From Isoetes taiwanensis (Eukaryota; Streptophyta; Lycopodiopsida; Isoetales; Isoetaceae): DNA of 64,000 nucleotides. The notes below the pieces were generated by a model. It ran no database searches. It saw nothing but the letters and a program-made list of their open reading frames with translations, and was not told the DNA's origin. Shown piece by piece: positions 10,339 through 22,277 of this stretch (within the stretch, counting starts at the first letter, position 1; each line of letters begins with the position of its first letter). Location of the stretch: contig JAJEKV010000002.1 of the NCBI GenBank assembly GCA_021234155.1, positions 10,470,725 through 10,534,724 of the forward strand, read 5' to 3'. The translations under genes and the position numbers were made by a program.

Positions 10339-13300
10339 AATGAAGTCTGTAAGTGGAGTAAAGTGTTGTAAATATAATTGTGTTCATAAACATAATGGAG
10401 TGCCTACTACGAATTGTAGTTTAAGGAGGTCGAGCATTATCCATGGACGTGTGGAATGGGTAGGAATAATGGAGCATGGAGTGGAATAGAGGACACCATG
10501 AATTTTAAGCGTTAAGGTTGGCCTAAGATTTCGTGCTTGTGAAAGAGAGCAGATCCAATGCGTAGTCAATGCAATTATAGCTCTAAAATCGGAGGAAGTA
10601 TGAAACACTATCTTGACTAAAATTCATTGGGGGTAGCAATACCACTACCCCTAAGTAGGATAGAGTAATTGTTAGCCCATTATATGAGCCTTAGAAAATT
10701 AAGCACGGGCATTAAACACATTGTAATTGACTTACAATAGTGAAGGTAGAGATGAATTCTAAAATGCTAATGTGATCAAGAGCTCTCACGAACATGTTCA
10801 TTGCATTAATAGAGGGTGGCATCATACACATAGCAACCACTTCAACTTATGCCTATAATTTTATCAGAGAGAGGACGAATCCATGGCAGACAATTTTGGG
10901 TGGCCAGAATGGAGTCTGTAAGGTTTGAAGTTGTTCGTAAACATCGAGGGTGAGGTTGTCATTGAAAAAAGTAACGATCATTGTAGTAAATGCAAAACAA
11001 CAATCCTTAAAGAAATTGGCATTGAGATAGGAGAACCAATGACCAATGAATTGTGGATAAGATACATGCTTAGAAAGATATTTGACAACCATACAGTTTA
11101 GACTATGACGGGTGAAAAAGTATACCAAGTGTTGAGACATAATACATGACTTGGATTTGTATTCCTTAAGCTCAATGGGTCTAGAGGATACAACATTAGT
11201 GATGATGTGTTACTCATATGTTGTAATGGTTTAAGGTTGTTTGTGAAAATTAGTTGAGGTGAGCTTGTCAAAACGCGGCTCAATATGGTGATGTTGTCAA
11301 AGGTCGAGAAGAGGAGGTAGAATATTATTGGTATGAATAAGCCAGAATGCTAGGGATAAATTATTGTAGAGGGGTAAATGTACATCATAAATTATTAAGA
11401 GGCCATCTAACTTTGATATAGTGGGATGATTGCAAATATTGCAAAACATGAAAATGCTTGATGCACCTTTACCGCCATAAAGTTTGAAAGATTCGTTTTT
11501 GAAACCCTTATTCAACATCTAGGACTTGCATATTTAAACATATATGCATAATAGCATTAGTTTGGAGTTCGTTCATAACGCCAGCACTAAAAGCACCAAG
11601 GTGGTTAATAGACACAAAAACAATGAGACATTGTACTAAAAACCAAAGTGGTCATTGGCTTTCATCTTAGCTAAAGGCACCGAGGTGGTTATTTTCTTTC
11701 ATCTTAGGCTAGAGAGGCATGGAACATCCAAAAAAAAGGGGAGTCATTGTATTACATAACCAAGGTAAGTCAGTGGCTTTCATCTTGGGCTGAGTTCTTA
11801 TCCCCTCTTAGTATGGAAATTAGAATGATGTCCGACAATTGATCATGGTAAAAACACATACGATATTTTAGTGGAATACTTAGATCTGTCCATGTACAAA
11901 AATTAAAAGTTGCAGTGAGAACTGTATTAAAGAGTAGTACACCCTAAGATAAAAAGAAAAAAGCAAATAAGATAGATTTGATATTGAGAGGACATACGTT
12001 ATGTGATTGTTTGGCAGATACAGACCTGATAAACCAATTTCTTAAGATTCCCATGCGAGGAGTAGTGAGCAGCCAACATCCTGCAATTCTTTGATAATAT
12101 TCGAGACCCTCAATGGAGCACGAATACCAAGTTTATTATTAAAAAAAAGAGCACAACTATTATATAGACCTGTTACTAAATGAGGTTTACTCATGCACTT
12201 TCTGCTCCATGTGTAAACAATTCTTGAAAGCCACCATAATAGCATTCCGACCACACCGCTCATCCTGTCAAACTTGAAATTGAACCTCTGCTCATTTGCT
12301 CAAGGGTCATGTTGATGTTTATCCAGCATGAATGAAGAAGCGCCATGAGCTATCCATATTAAAAAGGTCTAGGGAAATGACATTTTACCACAAAATGCAT
12401 GAGATAAAAATCTCTTTATGAATATATGACTTAGCAACAGGGATAAGAATCAACATACAGGAAAAACAAAATACTTGGATCACTGAGAAATTGGTCAGGA
12501 AGCTGCCACCTCAGAGGTTCCACCAGCATCAACCTTCAGGTCGAAGTACCCACTAACCAAGCAGCATAAAAAATCTACCTTCAACAATCAACCTGCATGG
12601 GTTTCCCTTGCATCTCTGAATTCAATGAGCCTTTTCTTCTGTTCAAAGATGTTAAGACCCTAAAGAGTTCAATAAAAAGTTCAGATATGACCTTCCAATG
12701 CTTCAAATACAGTTATACGCAGTAATGGGATTGTACCTATAGATCTTAAAACTGTGCATTATGCATTCCAATTATGTAAAGAACAAAAAAGGAGGACCAT
12801 ATGATCAATCCAGATAGAAATTTGTCAAATTACTCATAGCATATGAATGGATCTTGAATTGCACCATCCTTTAGCCACAACCAGAATATATCTTTACACT
12901 GTTGTGCAGACATCTTGCAGAAGGGAGGAGTTCGAGACTTACACAATCTGCAAATAAGTTGGCCTTTGTGTTCATTTGCATTTAGCAAGCTTTAGTACCT
13001 CCAGCAGGACACATGATTGTATAGAAAATAAAATATCAACAGGATGAGATTCCTTGGCAATCATTTAACTGTGGGCAGACCTACACTTTGTTTCAGACAA
13101 TTTTGAGATCATCCGAGATTTCTGGATTGATTGACAAATTGAATTCCTTACCTGTATGTCGAAATTACAAAATGCACCTTGATTATGCATCTGAATAGTA
13201 CACATGATATCTAGAACATATTCCATATAAACTAATAGCCTACTAATAAGTGTAACAATCTTATGTCACCTCTGCATAGAATTGATGGAAGATCGATTAT

Positions 13301-14308
13301 GATGCAGCAAAATGTGATGCAAATGATATGAAGCTATATTAAGCTCGTTGCACATGCTAGATCAAAAAATGGAATGCTGCAAATATAAGCAGGGTAAATC
13401 TTCATTTTTATAGTTAGAAGCCTAAAAAGAGTTCAAGTACCTCTTCATTTATAGGCCACTCTGGAAATTGCCTGCAGTATTATGTTGCTGCTATTGAAGC
13501 ACATGTATAAGACATCAATGTGATCGGTGCCTTATGCCTAGTAGCTTTCATAATGCCAGTTCTATGCATGTAACACTGAGACTTAAACTTTGTAAAGACA
13601 ACAAAGAAGAAGGCTGACCAAATAGTGGCATGCTGCCTCTGCAATAAATTTAAAGTTTACAGACCATAAATGGCATGGACGAATTTCCTACCTAGATCAA
13701 GTGCTCTTCATTTATGGCTAATGATATGCATTAACGAAGGGAGAGTTTCATCCATATAAAAGCTTTTAGAATTACAGTGCCGTTACCTAAAGCCAGCAGC
13801 AAGAAAGCTGCCAGAAATCTTTATCCTTATGTTCAAAAGGTTTCCTGCAAGACGCCTGCACCAAAAATGTTTTTACATAAGCATAGGAGCTAAAATTTAG
13901 GACAAAGCATAAAGAATGATTTACTCAGTGCATATAATAGAAGCTGGGTCAATTCACATCTGAAAAATAGCAGTCACACCTATTTTCATTTCCACTGAAC
14001 CTTGCAGCAAAAGAAATATTCTGCATGTTAACGCCTGATGCCACAAAGTCATGCTCTAATAAAAATACCAGTCGTGGATGAAATCTTTCGCCAAAAATGA
14101 CACCTCTAGCATAAATAGATCAAATTATGGAGTGCCTCACCTCCAGTAGAATGATTCTAACCCGACCCTTGGAAACACAAAACGACCTATTGCTCCTGTT
14201 TGTACTGCATTAAGAAATGAACCAACAAATATTAGGCATCTTCATGAGTGATAGGGATAAACAGAGCACACATAATGATATTCATGTCTGCTTGGCTGCA
14301 ATAAATGT
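10339..14308. other. Long region without recognised genes
   Basis: AT-rich DNA with only short, unconvincing open frames on either strand (for example 10853-11140 and 12042-12263, minus). No conserved domain, tRNA or terminal-repeat structure could be supported. The part nearest 14300 may include 3' sequence of the minus-strand gene that follows. Confidence 0.4.
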
Positions 14309-15270
14309 CTACCCGTCACAGAAATTTTGGAACTTTCCATAGAAGCCATCATAATATCTTCTTAAATTTTGGTCCTGACCTAAGTGCCAAGTACCAATTG
14401 GTCTCTTCCTCCTCTGCAAAGAGGGCGTTGCAATTTTCCTATGATGTGCCCTGACAGTAATATCCTGCTGAATTTGAGCTGGAGCTTGAGGCATGAAGAA
14501 ATCCCTCTTAGCTAGATCTAATTCTCGTTTAGATTTTCCCGTAGAGAGTTTAGATTCATCAGAACTTTCTACACCTGATTTAAGTCTTCCTTGAAAATCA
14601 TCTGAGGCCATATCCCTTAGAGTATCCATAAGACCCTTTCCAGGTTTTTTTTACCAGTAGAAGGGTGCATATCATGCTTGTCTATAGCTCCTGAAGCGGC
14701 CGATTCTAACACATTCAACACAATATTCGCATCTCCATTTGATGCTGACACCAAAAGATCCCTCCCATTCTTCTCAATCTTGATCTTCCAGAGACGCCCT
14801 TCCCCCATTTTTCCAAGGCCCGCGTTGATAATCTTCTCCAAATGACACGGCTCAAGCTTGACTGTGGTAAACATTGTAAAAAATGCTAACAATTCCGGGA
14901 CCATTACAGTGCCAAGATTATTATCAGTAACACAGAGCACCTTGGCTCTTGATTCAACGTAAGGAAGAAAGACATGCTGCTCTTCTCTACTCAGCATAAA
15001 GAAATATTTTATCAAGATCAAGGTTCTACACCCATACCTGTTATTTTGCCAGCTTTCTCGAACAAATCCCCGACTTGGGATTACTCGAACTTGTAAGCAT
15101 GGAAAGAACGGAAGAAAAGGAAACAAAAGGAAGAATGGCTCACCTTTGCAAGCTATGGACCCGGATGAGGTGCCGGAAATGAGAGCTGAGGCGCCAAGAT
15201 GGAACTGAGGAGGATTGAAATGGGAGGAGGCAATTTCGTATAGGCCTGGCAATTCAAATTTGCTCCTCAA
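14309..15270 (-). pseudogene. Unrecognised gene, minus strand, with a frameshift at an A8 run
   Basis: Two overlapping minus-strand frames (14617-15270 and 14309-14629) read as one protein if a single-base shift is allowed at the run of eight A near 14648 on the coding strand. The upstream frame includes GLYEIASSHFNPPQFHLGA, then, after a probable intron (donor GTGAGCC near 15144), a globular-looking stretch with VESRAKVLCVTDNNLGTVMV and WKIKIEKNGRDLLVSASNGD. The downstream frame is basic and ends in RRKRPIGTWHLGQDQNLRRY and a tail rich in Tyr/Gly/Phe. I do not recognise the family. The shift may be a real mutation or a homopolymer sequencing error, so the gene may be alive. The boundary of the second exon is not certain. 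Confidence 0.4.
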
Positions 15271-15430
15271 TTTCTCTCATTCAATTCTGGCGCCTCAGCT
15301 CGAGATCTGTGATCTGGGAATTTCTGGCATTCAATTTGGCCAGCCTGTCCCGCAACGGGGGGTGGAAATTAGAAGGGAACGCCGCATCCGGCGTAACATG
15401 CAGCATTCCCTTGCACAAAACCCAATGACC

Positions 15431-17128
15431 TCACAAAATAAAAAAGAAGATATCTGTTAATGGTTTTTGAACACCTGATCTGACAACTAATCCAGCAGCT
15501 TTCCCCAAACTTGATCCAGCCAATCCAGCATTTAAATTTTCAATATTTAGACGGAAAGCATCATTGTAAACCTTACCAGACTGTAGGACATCCATCGCTG
15601 ATGCATTTGCAACAATGCCACTTTGATCATAGCGCTTATATAAGTCTGGATTCCTGTGACCTGTGATAGCCATTCCAACCTCAATGGGAACTCCACTTAT
15701 AGACATCTGCGTTATTGCTATTGACCTGCAACTCTTGTTAGTAAAATTCCCAACAATTCCACATACTTGTGTCATCTCCCGCAACCGCCAAGTGGAAATG
15801 CTCTTGCTAGATGTATGATTTGTATTGTACCAGACCAAGTCCTGTACTTACAGATTGCCTGCAGAAACACAAATATTCCCCCAATCTTATCCTTTACTTC
15901 ATGACATGGCAAGTGGCTCTCAAGGTGCCTCCAGGTTTCGATTACATCAGGCTTTCTACAAACTGCAGAATCTACTAGTTAGAAAAAATAAAACAAATGA
16001 AATAAATAAAACAAATAAAACACTTACGAATCCAGAGGATACTTTGTGCCATCCTGCCGATGCACACAGAGCATGAATTTCTCAAGCCAGCAAACTCATT
16101 TAATGGAGTGTCCTCAATTGCAATATCAATTGGAATATTATTGCAGACTTTCCATGCCTCGAAATGCCCCCTTGCCCAATCATCATTTGCTTCTGAAGCA
16201 TTAGGGCCAGCTGCATCAATCTTCTCTACTAAACCCGGGCCCAATTCCTTAATTCCATAAAGATTTAGTGCTTTTCTTTTCTTCTTGATATCAACAACAT
16301 TTTCCACAGGTGTAGGACTAGCAAGACTACAAAGAGTAAATGAAGGACATTCAGCTACATCACATTCCTTACCAACACCTACCAGATCCCCTAAATTAGA
16401 CCCTGCAAACACAAGAGAATGATTAGTTTAAAACTGCAGAAGCTTGTCAAAAATATTAAACAAACACAAAAAAACATATCTTCGTTTGAGCTCGGATGTA
16501 CAGTAAGACCAAAAAGCACACCTACAACAACGTTTCCACCAGAAAGCACAGCTGCATGCAACAATTTTCAGAAACATTATAAACACAAATAGGAAAAAAA
16601 ATTAGAAACACAAATAGGATGTCTTTACCTGGATTTGCAGACGAATCCATAGCACTGGACGACTCCACCACTGCTGCAGCAGCAATATTACCTGCATGCA
16701 AGTAAATTAGGCCCTAGAATACTAAATACACAAAAAATACTCAAACAAATGAAGCCGGAATGAAAAGTATACCTGAATTCAAGCACTCCTCACCACCAGA
16801 ATGCCTTGCATGCGTCCTAACATTTCCATTTCCACCTGCATTTCACAAAAAAACTAGCTTTGTTAGCCAAAATCAAGAAATCCAAAACAAAATCTAAACT
16901 ATTATCTATAGCAAATTCATCTGAATCGATAGAAGGCTCGACGCCTTGAAGGACTGAATAAAAGTTCAAGAAAATAAGAAAAGATCCGAGAAAACAAGTG
17001 TGCAAAGCCAGAAATGGTGCACTGCCTCCATGCACCATGATCTTGGCCTTTTGACGTGCTATAGCTTTGGCGCGACGCACTCCAAACTCACGAGCAGGGG
17101 GACGACGAGAGGGTTCCGGTGGCGCCAT
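15431..17128 (-). pseudogene. Crypton-/DUF3504-type tyrosine recombinase-like gene, multi-exon, damaged
   Basis: The last exon (15431-15838) carries the C-terminal catalytic signature of eukaryotic tyrosine recombinases: TNKSCRSIAIT (the H/K-x-x-R box, with Lys first), ITGHRNPD (the conserved His) and a final YKRYD with the candidate nucleophile Tyr. An exon around 16022-16410 carries the N-terminal core-binding part: NDDWARGHFEAW, then, in another frame, WLEKFMLCVHRQDGTKYPLD, which matches the usual F-x-x-x-V-R-x-x-D-G-x-x-Y-P block. The switch implies a one-base shift near 16080. Several tiny exons upstream (around 16510, 16640-16690 and 16780-16830) each begin with a Gly-Asn-like codon pair, and a plausible start ATG is at 17128. 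The gene resembles host-domesticated Crypton derivatives, but a mobile element is not excluded. Functional state is unclear. Confidence 0.5.
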
Positions 17129-17195
17129 AGCTCTGCTTCGATCAAAACAGGGCAAAAAAAAGGGAAGAAAATTTGCGAGCCAGTTTCCATGTTGT

Positions 17196-17310
17196 GGTGG
17201 CATGCCACGTGAACGCAGTTTTCGGTGGGACCGGTGACCCGCTCCCAGCTCTGCCGGTCGCGGGACCCCACCGGTCCACACCGGAAACTGCCCCCACATG
17301 GCATGCCACC
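17196..17310. repeat. 115-bp imperfect palindrome upstream of the recombinase-like gene
   Basis: Left arm 17196-17237 and right arm 17268-17310 are inverted copies of one another, starting GGTGGCATGCCACGTG on one side and its near-complement on the other. The arms continue inward through GGGACCGGTG-like sequence, leaving a ~30-base loop. It lies about 70 bases upstream of the putative start at 17128. It could be a small fold-back element or a regulatory inverted repeat. Confidence 0.7.
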
Positions 17311-17333
17311 ATACGTCCTGGGCCTCGTCATTT

Positions 17334-17420
17334 AGACCCTAAGTTTCAATCTTAGCCACTAGTCAGAGGATGGTGAGGATTGTTATATCTAGTAACATTT
17401 CCTATGAGGATTATTATATC
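17334..17420. repeat. Dispersed repeat shared with 45460-45557
   Basis: The stretch containing CCCTAAGTTTCAATCTTAGC and GAGGATTGTTATATCTAGTA occurs again at 45460-45557, there next to the inverted pirin fragment. No ends were defined. Confidence 0.6.
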
Positions 17421-17746
17421 CGCTAATATTTTTGTTATGAAATTGGCAATATGTTATGGCCATAACATCCTAGATGTTGCTATTATCACTAGCATTATCT
17501 TTTTTTTTATACTTTTTGAGTTTCCATGCCCTTTTGTTGTTTGGGTCCATGGACGTTAAAAATCTATCTATCTAAATGCTGCCACGTGTATGCTGCTGCT
17601 GCCCAAGCTCCTAGTTGCCGCCCTTGTTTCTCCGATGCCATAAGCTATATGGATGGATTTAGAAGCCACGCTACATCTGTGCAGAATCTAGAAGTCGTGC
17701 CAAGCAAATGGCTATCATAAAGGGCTGAATCAATAGCAGAATGCTC

Positions 17747-18666
17747 CAGGGTATTTTTTAGTGGCCCCGGCGGGCCAGTTGGCCACACATTCACATATTT
17801 CGTAAAATAGTCGGCCACGCCTGAGTAGGATGCATTCTCACAATGACCAAAGGGTGGTGGCCAGTTCAAAGTACCATTTAATTAAATTTACTTCATAAGT
17901 GGCCAATTTGACATTTGCCAAATCTTCAAACCCCTATGGCGTGGCCATTCCAAAATACTTCTTGTGGTGGCCATTTAAACCATGGAATAATTTTATATTT
18001 TAAGGGCTATAGCTAAGCTCTATGTTGGCCAAGTATAGGGACATAATTTTGCCACTTGTAGGGGGTTGAAATCTATTTGAGTTTAGCCCTAAAATTCTAA
18101 AAGCATATCTAATAATATACTATTTCGTTTTTCTTCGTTTTTTTTTTTCCGATTTGCAATTTGCATCCCAAATTTGTTATTCGTCATCTAGCCCGAATAT
18201 GCTCTTCATCGTCCCAATTCAAATCAAGGTTAGTTTCCATTTACCAAGTACCTGCATTATGGCTTTGGGTGAGATATGTCCTACCAAATCCATTGCGCTT
18301 CTGCCTAAATTCAACATGTTTAGAACATTCAAATGATCTTATAGTAATCTTAGTTAGAGAAGTGTAGCAATCTTAGTTAGAGAAGTGTAGCATGTATTTG
18401 TCTGTAACAACTGCATAGAACGTCATAGAAACTAGATATCATCCTAGTGACATGGCTATCATCTTTACATTTTTGATGTATGGATTTGGCCAATTCAAAT
18501 TCTTAAAAAAAAATAGTTTCATGATTTCGCCATTTAAGTTACAACCTTTTTCCATAATGATTTAGAAAAGGGCCAGGCCAAACTACGCTTAGCAAATTAT
18601 TTAAGATAAGTAGTGGCCAATATTTTACGCCCCGTCAAATATGTAAGGAGGTTAAAAAATACCCTG
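17747..18666. mobile_element. Non-autonomous hAT element (920 bp) with perfect 8-bp target duplication
   Basis: The left end reads CAGGGTATTTTTTA and the right end is its reverse complement TAAAAAATACCCTG. The element is flanked immediately by identical 8-bp copies of GAATGCTC (17739-17746 and 18667-18674). A CAGGG-type terminus with an 8-bp duplication is the signature of the hAT superfamily. No transposase frame is inside. The internal sequence has repeated GTGGCCA-like motifs (17760-18010 and near 18600), as expected of subterminal repeats. The intact duplication implies a fairly recent insertion. Confidence 0.92.
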
Positions 18667-18674
18667 GAATGCTC

Positions 18675-20340
18675 TAGCCAAGTCCAGGCTTTGGTTTGGC
18701 TGTAGGCTTGCTAGGCTATGGCTTAGAGGTGTGTTTGGCAGAGTAGACATCGTGCAGTAGACATTGGCAAAAAAATTGCCAAAGGTAAAATATTGCCATT
18801 GGTCGCTTGCTGCGAAATCAGAGCTGGAAGAAGGATGGATTTAAGAATCGGGTTAGAGAATGTATTTTCTGAATGGGGTTTATTCCTTGAATGCAAAACT
18901 AGTGATACAAGTTTTATTCCAAAGGTAAACTACTTGTGCTATGAGTAAATTACTTGTGCTATAAATTTTATATCTTCTTTGGCTTGAGTAAGCTGGTAGT
19001 TGTCTCTGCACCTTGGTAATTTAAAAGCTCCATATATAACAGTGTTTGGCTCTTCTATTTCCCAATTGCCTCGGACTAGAACGTTAAGCTAATAACGTCC
19101 TCTGATGAGGCATTATGACCCATGCGAAATGGCCTCGGTGGCCATGTGGCCAAGAAATGTCGTATGACCTCGGCATTTTCTGGCCAAATGGCCACCTCAC
19201 CCATTTTTCCTGGGCCATAATGCCTCATCAGAGGACGTTATCTAGCCCATCTAACAGAAATAATGTCCCAACCACATGGTTTCTCCTGGGCCATATTGCC
19301 TCATCAGAGGACGTCTAGCCCATCTAACAAAAACAAGGTGCTGACACACAATTCATGAGATAGATGAAGAAATGAATGATGTTGAAAACCTTGCAATATG
19401 CACAATTAACATTCCTGGTGATGAACTGTTCCACATCTGCCTGCTTGGCCCAACACTTCTATGGTGTATTATCTTTTGTCATTGAATTATAGGCAATGCT
19501 TATTGATTATGATGACACAAGCACACAACAATCAAACTCCAAAGTATCCTAAGGTAAGGCAGAAATGACATGCATGATAGATTTGAACATGACATGCATA
19601 TTAAGAAAATTTTGTTATGAGGCATCCCAAAACCAAATAGAAAAAAAAACCCAAAGAAGACAAGAAGTAGCGGTAATGCAGGCTTGGGGATGGGGTGGGT
19701 TAGATTGCGTAGTTGGGTTAGATTATCACGTTTTGAGCATTTGCATTGTTTGTCTGATGGAGTTAAACGGCGAGAATAGATTTTGCATTTAGATACTGTG
19801 ACATGTAGAGGTGACACTGCAATTATGATTCTAATTTTGAGGTTTTGTTGGAGGCATTATGTAATCCATTATCTTTTTTAAAGTTAATCTTGGGGGTTAG
19901 GACGACGTCTTCCAGTTAGGAATCTCAAGATGTCCATATGCAAGAACTGGAGAAAGGAAAATTAAGGATCCACATTTTAAAATCTTTAGAGTTTGTTTAG
20001 ACTCTGGAAGGAGTTTGATAAGGAAAATTACAAAGATGGTTTCATATCATCCAAAATGGTGTTAATGACAATTAAGTAGTTTATTATTCAGTTTTCATAA
20101 TATTCAAATAGGCGCTATAGCATTGCACCGATTGACTAAGTACAACAAATAAGAATTGTTGACTAGCTACAACAAATTAAAATTATAGGTATACAAAAGA
20201 AGATATATTTTAGTGTGCTTTAGGATGAAATGTTGTGTTCAATTCTAATGTCCATAGAAATTCTATTTTTGCACAATGAATGAGCCACTAGGCATCTCTC
20301 CTTATTCCAAAAATACAAAAGGTACAAGTTTTGCAAAAAT
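18675..20340. other. Intergenic region without recognised genes
   Basis: No convincing coding frame is seen. It contains the fold-back motif listed separately at 19090-19316 and otherwise AT-rich unique-looking sequence up to the left side of the DIRS-like element. Confidence 0.4.
19090..19316. repeat. Fold-back repeat with three arms
   Basis: A 24-base core AACGTCCTCTGATGAGGCAT.. (19096 onward) is present in inverse orientation at about 19213-19240 and again at about 19290-19314, each preceded by TGGGCCATA. The first and second arms can pair into a hairpin enclosing a stretch rich in GGCCA motifs. This looks like a small fold-back or MITE-like element plus a partial extra end. Confidence 0.65.
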
Positions 20341-20759
20341 AAAAAGAAAACCCTCAAGCCGACCAGCTTTGTTGGGCGAACAAGCATAGGGAACAACAAG
20401 GGAAATCTAAAGCATAATGTCCAACCGGATGAAACAAACTCCCACAACACGAGGGGTCAAGCGTGGTGCTCCCGGACCAAAGGCACGCAGAGGAACTCCA
20501 AGGGCCGCTACTGGCAACCTGCAAAACAAAGGGACACCCACATACCAACCGAGGTGCATGAGAGCACACCAAACCAGGGCTACTGCAACCACCGGGGACC
20601 ACCATCAAAAAAATGGAACACGACAAACTAGCACAAGGGCTAACACACCGCAACGAGCACGAGGGTTACCATATGCTCACACCAGCGCGCCTAAAGAGAA
20701 CCGGGCAGCGGAGGGACAAATAGACACCAGCACAACTAGGAGAGGGGTGGGGAGGGGGG

Positions 20760-20882
20760 AAGAGGAGGCTTTTAAGGAGAGACGCCTAAGATGGCTGATG
20801 GGGAAATCCAAGAGGGGGTATGATATAAATACACGGGGGGGAAGACACTCAACTAGACTCAAGAAGCGGATTTATCTGCTTA
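20760..20882 (-). repeat. DIRS-like element, downstream direct repeat
   Basis: About 125 bases nearly identical to 27104-27231 in the same orientation, sharing GGGGAAATCCAAGAGGGGGT and CAAGAAGCGGATTTATCTGC. Directly to its right, at 20891-20923, lies an inverted imperfect copy of its outer 33 bases, so the two can form a hairpin with an 8-10-base loop. Confidence 0.9.
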
Positions 20883-20991
20883 TCTCAAAACGCAGATAAA
20901 TCGTACTTCTAGAGCCTAGTTGCACACACACAACACCAAGCTGAAAAAAGAGGCAGGAGGAAGAGGTGACTCATACCGAACAAGAGAAGTG

Positions 20992-22088
20992 CTATTGGAA
21001 CTCCGAGGATATGTGGCAGATAGCGCGGGCATCCTTACGACCCAGGCCCAGAGAGCGAGAGACTACCAGTTGCTGGTGGAGGGAGGGATTGACATAACCA
21101 TCCTTGGCGGTCTCGGAACGCCAACGACCATGGGCCTTAAAAAGGCAATCTGGTACATCCAAAGCAGCTGCTGTGGTGGCACCGCCACGACGTCCGGAAT
21201 GGGTACCAAAGGAGGAAGGGTCTTCACCAATGGCGGCAAGGCAAAGTTTGAACCAAGAGCGCAGGGTAGAATATGAGACAGGCTTCTTGCGGATAGACAC
21301 ACCATGTGGAGAGACGCGGACACCACGAAACAGGTGACCCCAGGGGGGCCGTCTATCCGACTAAAATCCCCTAAAGCAATAAGGCGCTCCAAGAGACCCA
21401 CAGGACAGTAGAAACCACCCAGGCGTGCAATGGACACCCAAGACCACATACCATGCTGATCGGTTTTGGAAGACTTAATAAAAAGGCTAGCGTGGGACGG
21501 AAGGAGGAGAATCTCCTCCCAACGCAAGGCGAGCAGCTCGGCACTACGCAAAAAGGCAACAAAGGACAAGACCAAGGCACAACATTTCATTACATCGGGC
21601 AGAGTCGTAGCAGGGGATGCGAACTTATTCATGACATGCCTAACCAAATGGGGCAGCAATGGCTTCTTCTTGGCCGCCCGGACAGCTAAGGAACGCTTAG
21701 CGGAGTCTCGGACGAGGTCGACAAGGGGGGTCAAGGGCTTGCGAAGCCGCCAAGGCATGATGGAAAGCAATTGCAGCAATAGACGTCTGAAACACAGCGA
21801 GTGAGGGGGAGGTCGCTAAAAGACGAGTAAGGAACAGGCAAACAGAGAGGGGTTCAGCAGGTAGGGGAACAAGGTGTTTGGACAGGCACCAACTTTTGAA
21901 CTCTGACCATGGCCGGCATAAGACTTCAAAGTGTTGATAGAACGAGACCCAGCTAGATGCTCTTGTAAGGCCTCTTTCAAGACAACAAGCTCAGCATCCC
22001 CATCACCAAGCGAGCTCCAAAAATTAGACGAGAACACATCTGAAACACAAAAGAAACTCACCGTTAGAAGCCACCACACGAAGCGCAA
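20992..22088 (-). pseudogene. DIRS-like tyrosine recombinase
   Basis: Three minus-strand frames make one recombinase. Frame 21816-22088 carries the N-terminal SAM-like part (LKEALQEHLAGSRSINTLKS). Frame 21063-21779 carries FLRSAELLALRW, with the first catalytic Arg, and KSSKTDQ, with the catalytic Lys. Frame 20992-21300 carries FGTHSGRRGGATTAA (the His-x-x-Arg box), then HGRWRS and DGYV with the candidate nucleophile Tyr. The complete R-K-H-R-H/W-Y set can be read. Members of this family integrate a circular DNA copy of the retrotransposon without target duplication. Frameshifts near 21900 and 21290 break the frame. Confidence 0.85.
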
Positions 22089-22277
22089 TCAAAGGACTTG
22101 AAGGCTTGCAACATGGAAGGGTTGACCGAGTCCCGGGCCGTAAGAAATGTCCACCAGAGGGAAAGTACAGGCTATCAACAAAAGCAGGATGCCAATTGCC
22201 AAATTCATCATGCAGGGCAGGCCACCAAGGAACGGACTCCCAATGGAAGATGACTAAGGTAGCGTCTGCAGTGCATG

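Noticed and set aside
16817-17299. Minus-strand frame of 160 codons as a separate gene
   Set aside because: Its upstream part lies in the GC-rich palindrome, and only the part from ATG 17128 looks like a first exon of the recombinase-like gene.
20417-20899. Plus-strand open frame of 160 codons
   Set aside because: Composition is that of GC-rich antisense sequence at the DIRS-like element edge, with no recognisable domain. It also crosses the direct repeat.
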